Assembly: GCA_001799975.1 (NCBI GenBank) | Contig: MGUQ01000092.1 | Span: 1,728-7,168, forward strand | DNA: 5,441 nucleotides | Reading direction: 5' to 3' | Source: Elusimicrobia bacterium RIFCSPLOWO2_01_FULL_54_10 | Lineage (GTDB): Bacteria > Elusimicrobiota > Elusimicrobia > 2-02-FULL-39-32 | Part shown: positions 1-5,274 of the stretch, in pieces | How positions within the stretch are numbered: the first letter of the stretch is position 1 | Layout of the letters: the number at the start of each line of letters is the position of its first letter | Notes under the pieces: generated by a model | Told to the model about the DNA's origin: nothing | The model's database searches: none | Seen by the model: only the letters and a program-made list of their open reading frames with translations | Made by a program: the position numbers and the translations under genes

Positions 1-141
1 GAGCGTGGGGATGAAATAACACCAGAGCGGGGCGGGAAAATATTTGAAGGCGCCGCTGAACCTGGGATGGGATGAAAAAGTCTGGATGCTCCAGACGAGG
101 CCGATTAGAAAGAGGAGGAGCGCTGCCGGCTCAGAGAGCAT
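1..141 (-). CDS. DUF819-like integral membrane protein, N-terminal part (cut by window edge)
   Basis: Only the first 47 residues are visible; the gene runs off the low-coordinate end. The ATG at 141-139 opens a frame that stays open to base 1. It encodes a short hydrophobic segment (about residues 6-20, ALLLFLIGLVW) and then a loop with the string KYFPAPLWCYFIPTL, which I recognise from memory as typical of the N-terminal region of the DUF819 (YjcL-like) family of polytopic membrane proteins. The start overlaps the end of the epimerase gene by 11 bases, so the two are almost certainly co-transcribed and probably translationally coupled; no strong Shine-Dalgarno is seen. Family function is not established. 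Next to a muropeptide peptidase and a dipeptide epimerase, a role in moving dipeptides or amino acids across the membrane is plausible, but that is inference. The family call rests on a short stretch; that it is a membrane protein is more certain. Confidence 0.68.
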   Translation of the reverse strand, partial: MLSEPAALLLFLIGLVWSIQTFSSHPRFSGAFKYFPAPLWCYFIPTL

Positions 142-1198
142 CTATGCCTGAGCCGAGGGTCTTGGGTTTCAGGCTCAAGAGAGGGCCGCGGTTCGTGAAT
201 CCTGCCGATCTTCCGGCCTCCTTGAGAAGGAGAAAGGAATCGAGATCGTGGAACTGGAATTTTCCCGCTCCAAGCGCCCATTGCACGGATGCCGAAAGTC
301 CCGCGGCGGATTCCATCATGCAGCCGATCATGAGTTTTCTCCCCGACGCCAGAACCAGCTTGGCGATGCGCTGGCCTTCGATCAGTCCCGTTTTGGCAAT
401 CTTCAAGTTGATCACCTGTGCGGCGTCGGCGGCGATGAATTTTTCGGCGTCCTCAAACGTCCTCACGGATTCGTCCGCGCCGATCAGGCAGGGGGAGCGG
501 TCTTTCACAAACTTGTGGCCTTTGATGTCGTCTTTGGGCAGGGGTTGTTCCAATAAATCCAGGGTGACCGAGGCCTTCTGCAGGGCATCGATGAGGTTCA
601 GAGCGCCTTTGGCGTCCAGCCCCTGGTTGGCGTCCACGATGATGGAATGTTTTGGCCCGGCGTTGAAAACATTTTCTATCCGGCGGAGGTCTTCGGCAAA
701 ATCCTTTCCGGTGATTTTCACCTTGAAACGCCGGAATCCCTCTCTGGAAAGGCCCCGCGCCAGCCCGGTGCAAAAGCTGGGGTCGAGAGCGGGAATGGTG
801 TAATAAGTTTCAATTTCTTTTTTGGCGCCGCCAAAATATTTGGCGATAGACTGGCCTTTGGAGCGGCAGAAAGCGTCCAGCAAGGCGCACTCGAGAGCGG
901 AAACGGCCGTGGGGCTTTTGGGCCAGCGTTTCAAAATGTCGTGGATGATCCCCTTCCAGTCTTCGAGGCGCGCGCCGATGAGCAGGCCGGCCGCTTTTCC
1001 AATGACATTCATCATGGACGCGGGCGTGGCTTCAGGCATGGCCAGCGATGAGGACGCTTCTCCATAGCCCTGAATGTCGCCCAAGTCCACCGTCACGCCG
1101 ACATTGCGGGTGACGGATTTTTCACCCAGGGATGTTTTGAATGTTTCCCGGAGGGGGAGGTTGAGCGTGGAGAAGCGGACGTCCTTAATTCTGGCCAA
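131..1198 (-). CDS. Dipeptide epimerase, enolase superfamily (L-Ala-D/L-Glu epimerase type, YkfB/YcjG-like)
   Basis: Predicted 355-residue cytoplasmic enzyme that inverts the alpha-carbon of the second residue of a dipeptide, classically L-Ala-D-Glu to L-Ala-L-Glu in peptidoglycan recycling. The capping domain (about 1-125) is followed by the TIM barrel. Visible catalytic features are the paired lysines of the KVK motif (K159, K161), the metal ligands D189 (DANQG), E217 (EQP) and D242 (ADES), the opposite-face base K266 (NLKIAKTG), and the DLD motif (D318, D320) that binds the dipeptide amino group in characterised family members. I chose the TTG at 1198-1196 because the protein then begins MARIKDVRFSTLNLPL, aligning with the remembered B. 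subtilis YkfB N-terminus, and overlaps the upstream peptidase gene by only 14 bases. An ATG at 1321 would add 41 non-homologous residues. No Shine-Dalgarno precedes the TTG, which fits coupling to the upstream gene. Exact substrate is uncertain: the specificity loop near residues 25-27 has Gly and Lys. Confidence 0.92.
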   Translation of the reverse strand: MARIKDVRFSTLNLPLRETFKTSLGEKSVTRNVGVTVDLGDIQGYGEASSSLAMPEATPASMMNVIGKAAGLLIGARLEDWKGIIHDILKRWPKSPTAVSALECALLDAFCRSKGQSIAKYFGGAKKEIETYYTIPALDPSFCTGLARGLSREGFRRFKVKITGKDFAEDLRRIENVFNAGPKHSIIVDANQGLDAKGALNLIDALQKASVTLDLLEQPLPKDDIKGHKFVKDRSPCLIGADESVRTFEDAEKFIAADAAQVINLKIAKTGLIEGQRIAKLVLASGRKLMIGCMMESAAGLSASVQWALGAGKFQFHDLDSFLLLKEAGRSAGFTNRGPLLSLKPKTLGSGIDAL

Positions 1199-2093
1199 AG
1201 TAGGTGCCGAAATGGAGGACGGCGTCAGGCCCGTATTTTTTGTCAAATTCAATTGTGCGCACAACTTCTCCTGTCTTGGGCGCTTCCAAAATAGAGGTGG
1301 AATCCACAAAAATGGCCACATGGATGACTTTGTCAGGCTTTTCTTTTGAGGCGGAGAAAATCAGGTCGCCAGGCCGGAGGCCTTCTTTTTTTATTTTGCG
1401 CGCCATCATGAATTGCTCATGTGAATCGCGCGGAATGTCGATGCCTGCCACGCGGTAGGCCAGATGGGTAAATCCGGAGCAATCCACGGCCGCATAACTC
1501 ATTCCGCCCCAAAAATAGGGTTCGCCCAACAGGCGCATTCCGGACTCTAGAATCATTTTTCGGGTCGCCTCCTCCGAAGGGGCCACCAGCAGGCGGACTT
1601 CGTTTTTATCAATCCACGCCTTGCCGCCCGCGACAGGCTTGATTTCCCAAAAGCCTTTTTTCTGTTTGCCGCGCGGCGACAGGAGTTTTGTTCCCATGGA
1701 GAGCGTCATCCCTGTGGATTTTGCCGCCGGGCGCTTGCGCAGCACGGCCGTTTTGGTTTTTATGACAAGGTTGGGCGGAATAATTTTATCGGAGGGCAGG
1801 ACGGACTTTTTCAAAACCCAGCCGGGGTAGCCTTGCCAAGCGTCTTGATGCGTGAATTCCTTCTGTTCAAATCCTTCTACTTTAAGCCACTCTCCTGACT
1901 CCTCAAAAATCTGGACGACCTCGTTGTACAGAAGCTGGGTTTCCTGCAGGGGATCATATTCAAAGCTTTTGGGAAGCGTGCCGGACGCGGCGCGCACATC
2001 CGCCACGGGAACTTGAACCAGGCCAAACTGATCGGAGGAATGAGCGGTGAACGGCAGGGCCAAAAAAAACAGGAGGATGAGACCGAATCTCAT
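1185..2093 (-). CDS. Secreted SH3b-NlpC/P60 peptidase, YkfC-like gamma-D-glutamyl-L-diamino acid endopeptidase
   Basis: A 302-residue cysteine peptidase of the C40 family. An N-terminal signal peptide (R2, hydrophobic core about 4-16, likely cleavage near AHS at 17-19, no lipobox Cys) sends it outside the cytoplasm. Two bacterial SH3-like regions follow (about 25-100, with GYPGWV at 88-93, and about 105-170), then the NlpC/P60 domain (about 175-300). Nucleophile C205 lies in DCSGF, H258 in HVAIF, and the third polar residue appears to be E270 in LEAPKTG rather than His. Y193, W195, D204 and S206 have the same spacing as the residues of Bacillus YkfC that recognise the L-Ala end of free stem peptides. 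The likely reaction is cleavage of L-Ala-gamma-D-Glu-diamino acid peptides to L-Ala-D-Glu, which the downstream epimerase would use. The ATG at 2093 is the first in frame after a TAG at 2105-2103. Its AGGAGG abuts the ATG and is buried in a hairpin. The export signal distinguishes it from a cytoplasmic recycling enzyme. Confidence 0.9.
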   Translation of the reverse strand: MRFGLILLFFLALPFTAHSSDQFGLVQVPVADVRAASGTLPKSFEYDPLQETQLLYNEVVQIFEESGEWLKVEGFEQKEFTHQDAWQGYPGWVLKKSVLPSDKIIPPNLVIKTKTAVLRKRPAAKSTGMTLSMGTKLLSPRGKQKKGFWEIKPVAGGKAWIDKNEVRLLVAPSEEATRKMILESGMRLLGEPYFWGGMSYAAVDCSGFTHLAYRVAGIDIPRDSHEQFMMARKIKKEGLRPGDLIFSASKEKPDKVIHVAIFVDSTSILEAPKTGEVVRTIEFDKKYGPDAVLHFGTYFGQN

Positions 2094-2099
2094 CCTCCT
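2062..2099 (-). terminator. Intrinsic terminator of the peroxiredoxin gene, overlapping the start of the peptidase gene
   Basis: On the minus strand a perfect 12-bp stem is formed by AGGAGGATGAGA (2099-2088) and TCTCATCCTCCT (2082-2071), with loop TTCGG, followed by G and eight T residues (2069-2062). It begins 24 bases after the peroxiredoxin stop codon, the usual position for that gene's terminator. On the plus strand the run is A, so it acts in one direction. The 5' arm contains the only Shine-Dalgarno sequence and the start codon of the downstream peptidase, and the 3' arm and T-tract encode part of its signal peptide. It may therefore also work as an attenuator or translational lock. Fold and geometry are read directly; activity is inferred. 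Confidence 0.82.
2094..2099 (-). promoter_or_regulatory. AGGAGG Shine-Dalgarno touching the peptidase start codon
   Basis: A consensus AGGAGG lies directly against the ATG at 2093-2091 with no spacer, whereas 5-9 bases is usual. The same six bases are the outer part of the terminator stem. No other start codon lies in frame at a normal distance: the next in-frame codons are AGA, TTC, GGT and CTC. Initiation here should be inefficient unless the hairpin is open or the message begins at the ATG. Confidence 0.5.
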
Positions 2100-2107
2100 A
2101 TTCTAGC
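2100..2107 (-). promoter_or_regulatory. Possible extended -10 promoter element for the peptidase-epimerase operon
   Basis: The minus strand reads TTTGCTAGAAT, giving an extended -10 (TG at 2108-2107, one base, TAGAAT at 2105-2100, five of six matches to TATAAT). No good -35 is present at the right distance. A start 6-8 bases downstream would fall at about 2094-2092, on the ATG itself, giving a leaderless message lacking the outer half of the terminator stem. This is a short match in a small gap and could be chance. Confidence 0.25.
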
Positions 2108-2122
2108 AAACGATTTTCTGAA

Positions 2123-2737
2123 TTATTTGTTGAGAGCTTCAAACACCTTGCCCACCATGGCCGCGTTGGGCTTGAGCGTTTTGGAACCTTCTTCCCAGTT
2201 TGCGGGGCAAGCCTCTTCAGGGTGCTTGGAGAGATAAGCGTTGGCTTTCATCTTTCTTTCCAGCTCCTCGGCGCTCCGTCCCACATTGTAAAAATTCACT
2301 TCGGAAGCCGCGAGCTTGCCGTCAGGATTGATGATGAAGGTCCCGCGCAAGGCCAGGCCGGTGTTGTAATCATAAACCCCGAACAACTTGGAAACGGTTC
2401 CGGTGGGATCCGCGGCCATGGGATATTTCACGCCCTTCATGAGCTTTTCGCTGTCTTTCCAGGCCAGGTGGCTGAACTTGGTGTCCGTGCTCACGGAAAT
2501 CACTTCTGCGCCCTGCTGGATGAGGGAGTCATATTTTGTCTGCAGGTCCGCCAGCTCAGTGGGACAGACGAAAGTGAAATCAGCGGGATAAAACACAAGG
2601 ATGACCCATTTCTTTTCTTTGAGGAACTGCTGGAGGGAAATTTTGCCGAAGTCATTCCTCTTGGGGTCGTAAACTTCCATCTCAAAATTGGGGACGGTTT
2701 GGCCTACGGTGACGATATTTTGCGCTTCCTGACTCAT
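2123..2737 (-). CDS. AhpC-type typical 2-Cys peroxiredoxin
   Basis: A 204-residue thiol peroxidase that reduces hydrogen peroxide, organic hydroperoxides and possibly peroxynitrite in the cytoplasm. The peroxidatic Cys is C58 in the motif PADFTFVCPTEL (P51, T55, C58), with the supporting Arg at R131 (RGTF). The resolving Cys is C177 in EEACPANWEEG. The 119-residue spacing between the two cysteines is the same as in E. coli AhpC (46 and 165, from memory), so this should be an obligate homodimer forming intersubunit disulfides. No reductase gene such as ahpF is next to it, so the electron donor cannot be read from this window. The start is firm: AAGGAG (2750-2745) lies 7 bases before the ATG. 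It appears to be a single-gene unit, with a candidate promoter at 2825-2796 and a strong terminator 24 bases after the stop. It has no functional link to its neighbours that I can see. Confidence 0.97.
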   Translation of the reverse strand: MSQEAQNIVTVGQTVPNFEMEVYDPKRNDFGKISLQQFLKEKKWVILVFYPADFTFVCPTELADLQTKYDSLIQQGAEVISVSTDTKFSHLAWKDSEKLMKGVKYPMAADPTGTVSKLFGVYDYNTGLALRGTFIINPDGKLAASEVNFYNVGRSAEELERKMKANAYLSKHPEEACPANWEEGSKTLKPNAAMVGKVFEALNK

Positions 2738-2783
2738 GACAGTTCTCCTTTATTGGGCTGAAATGTTCTGAAGTGCCGGATGA

Positions 2784-2825
2784 TTGACTTGATTTATTTT
2801 AACAAAATCTGGATAATTAAGTCAA
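2784..2825. repeat. Inverted repeat TTGACTT ... AAGTCAA in the AT-rich gap before the peroxiredoxin gene
   Basis: A 7-bp inverted repeat (2784-2790 and 2819-2825) flanks a 28-base AT-rich spacer. Each arm contains TTGACT, a -35-like hexamer reading inward on its own strand. Inside it lies a smaller perfect repeat, ATTTT-AAC-AAAAT (2796-2808), over the candidate -10 region. The larger repeat may simply reflect promoter-like sequence on both strands; the inner one is placed where an operator could be. It does not match the PerR or OxyR site as I know them. Confidence 0.35.
2796..2825 (-). promoter_or_regulatory. Candidate sigma-70-type promoter of the peroxiredoxin gene
   Basis: On the minus strand TTGACT (2825-2820) and TAAAAT (2801-2796) are separated by 18 bases, each with five of six matches to the housekeeping consensus. 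The intervening and following sequence is AT-rich in an otherwise GC-rich window. The -35 hexamer overlaps the TGA stop of the glycosyltransferase gene (2824-2822). Transcription would start near 2789-2787, leaving a leader of about 50 bases. No terminator is seen between the glycosyltransferase stop and this promoter, so read-through from the upstream operon is possible. Confidence 0.5.
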
Positions 2826-4243
2826 GATTTGGCTGCCGCCGTTTTGAACCCATGATGCTCCATTTCCCCCCAGCTTTTGGAGCGTTTGAAAAACAGGAGG
2901 GCGCCTTTGAGGCGCCAGAAAATCAGAATTTGCCGGTATCCGAAATTCTCCAGCACGGCCAGGGAAAAAAGCAGGAGAAGGTCTGTCAGTTTGGGGTGCC
3001 TGCGGAAGGATAATTCTTCCAGTCCGACTGCCGCAATGGACAGCGCCACTCCATAGACAAACGCCGCCATGAAAAATGCGAGCATGAAAAGCCCGTCTAC
3101 CCTGCCATAGGCCACGGCAATGGCAAATGCCCCGTATCCAAACAATTCAATCACGGGCCCCAGCATTTCAAAGAAGAAAAAATAGGGGAAGGCGAACATT
3201 CCGATGCGGCCGTAGCGCGGGTTGAAGAGCATTTTCTTGTGGATGAGGAGCGCGTCATTGAGCCCCCTCTGCCAGCGGTCTCTCTGGCGTCCCAAAACCC
3301 GCAAAGTGGATGGGCATTCGGTCCAGGCCACGGGATCCGGCACAAAAGTGATGCGGTAAGGAATATTGTTTTCCCGGCAGGAGCGGTGAAGGCGCACAAT
3401 CAGCTCCATGTCCTCGCCGATGGTGTCTTTGCGGAAACCGCCGGCGTCCGCTGCGGCCTCTCTCTGGAAAAGTCCGAACGCGCCGGAGATGATGAGTGTG
3501 GATTCAAGATAGGCCCAGCCCATTCTTCCTGAAAGGAACGCCCGCAGATATTCCAGCACCTGGAAGCGTTCGATCCATTTTTTAGGCATCTGGATGTCCA
3601 TCACCACGCCCGCGTCCACCGTGCAGCCGTTCACGATGCGGATAACGCCGCCCGCGGCGATGGTGGTGGTGTCTTCAAGGTAAGGCCTCACGATTTTGAT
3701 GAGGGCATTGCGCTCCAGCAGGCTGTCGGCATCCATGGCACAAAACAGGGGTGTGCGGCAGAAGTTGAGGCCGCAGTTGAGAGCGTCCGCCTTGCCGCCG
3801 TTTTCCTTGTCTATGAGCCAGAGATTGGGGTGGCGCGAACTTTTGTAAACCTCGCGCACTTTGCCGCACACAATTTCGGCCGTCTTGGCGCGGGAAGCCG
3901 GGGTCATTTCATAGGCCTCGATGAGGCGCTGCACCGTGCTGTCCTTGGAGCCGTCGTTCACCATGAGGATTTCATAGTCGGGATAAATAAGAGTGAGAAG
4001 GGAACGCACGGACTCCACGCAGGTGGCTTCTTCGTTGTATGCGGGAGCGATGAGCGTGATGGGAGGAGCTGAGGCGCCTCCGGCCAGGTCTTCGATGTAG
4101 ATATTTTCGCGGTTGCGGGTGTAGTTTTTGAGCACTTTAAAGGCGAAGAGAGTGGTGCAGAGATAGACGGTGTTGGTGATGAGGAAATAGGCCAGCACCA
4201 TGCCGTTGAAAAGAAGGATGACTTTCCAGAACAGCTCGATCAC
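2822..4243 (-). CDS. Membrane family 2 glycosyltransferase, processive polysaccharide synthase type
   Basis: A 473-residue inner-membrane enzyme expected to build a polysaccharide from a nucleotide sugar. An N-terminal membrane segment (about 8-35) precedes the cytoplasmic GT-A domain. Visible motifs are D97 (VNDGSKD), GGKADALN (149-156), D171/D173 (MDADS), the probable catalytic base D278 (IGEDMEL) and QRDRW (320-324), the QxxRW motif of BcsA, hyaluronan synthase, NodC and PgaC. Three or so C-terminal membrane segments follow (about 348-378, 384-407, 420-442). There is no PilZ domain, and the sugar cannot be told from sequence alone. About 45 residues separate the first Asp motif from GGKAD, longer than in PgaC-like enzymes. 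The start is GTG at 4243-4241, overlapping the upstream stop as GTGA, with a modest GAAGAAGG upstream, so coupling to the HEAT gene is likely. The stop lies within the next gene's promoter. Confidence 0.92.
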   Translation of the reverse strand: MIELFWKVILLFNGMVLAYFLITNTVYLCTTLFAFKVLKNYTRNRENIYIEDLAGGASAPPITLIAPAYNEEATCVESVRSLLTLIYPDYEILMVNDGSKDSTVQRLIEAYEMTPASRAKTAEIVCGKVREVYKSSRHPNLWLIDKENGGKADALNCGLNFCRTPLFCAMDADSLLERNALIKIVRPYLEDTTTIAAGGVIRIVNGCTVDAGVVMDIQMPKKWIERFQVLEYLRAFLSGRMGWAYLESTLIISGAFGLFQREAAADAGGFRKDTIGEDMELIVRLHRSCRENNIPYRITFVPDPVAWTECPSTLRVLGRQRDRWQRGLNDALLIHKKMLFNPRYGRIGMFAFPYFFFFEMLGPVIELFGYGAFAIAVAYGRVDGLFMLAFFMAAFVYGVALSIAAVGLEELSFRRHPKLTDLLLLFSLAVLENFGYRQILIFWRLKGALLFFKRSKSWGEMEHHGFKTAAAKS

Positions 4244-5274
4244 CGCGCGCCTTCTTCCATGAGGATTTGTTTGGCCAGGGTTTTGCGCGGGTGGTCCAGG
4301 TTGGCCAGGCCGTGGAGGATGTTCAGCGCCGACATGGCTTTGAGCCCCCGCGCGGCATGCAGGGCCGCCCAGGGCGAGGGATCAAACAGCAATTCCTGAA
4401 GAATATTGCGGTCGCCGGTGTCTCCCAGCCGTCCCAGGGCGCTGGCGGCGAGGGCCCGGAGAGTGGAATCCTTTGAATAACAAATGGAGCGGATGAGCGG
4501 CAAATGATCCTTTATGCCCACTCCAGAAAGGATTCTCAGGCAGGCCGCGTGCAGATTGCGCGACTGGGGAGTTTTCAGGATATCCGCGGCGGATGCAGCC
4601 GCTTGCGGGTCGTTGAGCCGCTGGAGCGCTATGGCTAAAATGGTTCTGGACTGCGCCGGAACGGACGGGTCGGAAAATTTCTTGCGTACGACGGGAATGA
4701 CGGAGGGCCCCAGCTGGGCAATGAGCGTTCCGAGGATATTGGCGTTCCATTTTCCAAAAGCGGGCAAGCTTTCCAGGAGCGATTCCACCGCGCCGGAACG
4801 GCCTTTTAAAATCAGGTGATGAAATGCGATCATGCGCACCGTGGGCGAGGCGTCCTTGAGGGCAAGCTCAAGGTGCTTTTCATATTGAGGGAGTCCGAAA
4901 GTCCCGAGCACGCGGACCGCCCAGGCCCGACGGTCTGGGTTGGAACTTTTTAGGGACCCGGCGACTTTGGGGAGATGCGGCCGCGCAATGCCGGAGAGAG
5001 CGCCAACCGCATCGCCTTTGAGCCGGCGGGACAGCTCGGAGAGAAAATCCACAAAATCCAGGGCGTCCCCTTGAGGGACTGAAAGTGTTTCATGCCTGCC
5101 TTCTTCCATGATGATCTGAAAGACTTTCTTCTGCCACTTCGTTTTAACCCGCTCCCAGCGCTCGTCCGTGAACCGGTTGACCGCCCAGAGGTTGATGACG
5201 AATAACATGAGGATGACGGCCATCGAAAAAATGATTCCGATGGCCGCAATCATGAAGTACAGAACAGGCGTCAT
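4240..5274 (-). CDS. Membrane-anchored HEAT-repeat protein
   Basis: A 344-residue protein with one N-terminal membrane helix (about 5-31), a basic, tryptophan-containing juxtamembrane region (about 33-52), and then an alpha-solenoid of HEAT-like repeats. Helical pairs with the typical D-P-x-x-x-R-x-x-A pattern are seen at about 101-127, 132-157, 163-189, 193-220, 258-286 and 290-316; the KDASPTVRMIAFHHL and KDSTLRALAASALGRLGD stretches are the clearest. No catalytic motif is visible; such solenoids usually bind proteins. It sits between a response regulator and a polysaccharide synthase, so an adaptor or assembly role for the synthase is a reasonable inference. I chose the ATG at 5274 because it overlaps the upstream stop as TGATG; a TTG one codon earlier is also possible. 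The stop overlaps the next gene's GTG. Confidence 0.85.
   Translation of the reverse strand: MTPVLYFMIAAIGIIFSMAVILMLFVINLWAVNRFTDERWERVKTKWQKKVFQIIMEEGRHETLSVPQGDALDFVDFLSELSRRLKGDAVGALSGIARPHLPKVAGSLKSSNPDRRAWAVRVLGTFGLPQYEKHLELALKDASPTVRMIAFHHLILKGRSGAVESLLESLPAFGKWNANILGTLIAQLGPSVIPVVRKKFSDPSVPAQSRTILAIALQRLNDPQAAASAADILKTPQSRNLHAACLRILSGVGIKDHLPLIRSICYSKDSTLRALAASALGRLGDTGDRNILQELLFDPSPWAALHAARGLKAMSALNILHGLANLDHPRKTLAKQILMEEGAR

Noticed and set aside
72..803. Plus-strand open frame of 243 codons opposite the epimerase gene
   Set aside because: It lies antisense within a gene with an intact catalytic set, has no recognisable family and is composition-driven. The same applies to plus-strand frames at 248-556 and 647-1051.
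1253..1264. Perfect 12-bp palindrome TTGTGCGCACAA
   Set aside because: It lies within conserved coding sequence of the peptidase, with no nearby promoter or gene start. A palindrome of this length can occur by chance, although it could be a site for a DNA-binding protein.
1199..1321. 41-residue N-terminal extension of the epimerase from an ATG at 1321
   Set aside because: It would overlap the peptidase gene by 137 bases, shows no family similarity and has no convincing ribosome site. The family N-terminus begins at the TTG at 1198.
2222..2761. Plus-strand open frame of 179 codons covering most of the peroxiredoxin gene
   Set aside because: The opposite strand encodes a textbook AhpC-type protein, and the antisense product looks like no family I know. 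Long antisense frames are common over conserved GC-rich genes.
2900..2916. GGCGCC-TTTGA-GGCGCC hairpin followed on the minus strand by CTCCTG and five T
   Set aside because: The stem is only 6 bp, the T-run begins several bases away, and it sits inside the last part of the glycosyltransferase gene encoding RLKGALLFF. A functional terminator there would truncate the gene, so coincidence is more likely.
3151..3399. Minus-strand open frame of 82 codons within the glycosyltransferase gene
   Set aside because: It is an alternative frame of a gene whose QxxRW and D motifs are intact. Similar minus-strand shadows at 453-773, 2500-2685, 3675-3869, 4382-4750 and 4950-5249 were dismissed for the same reason.
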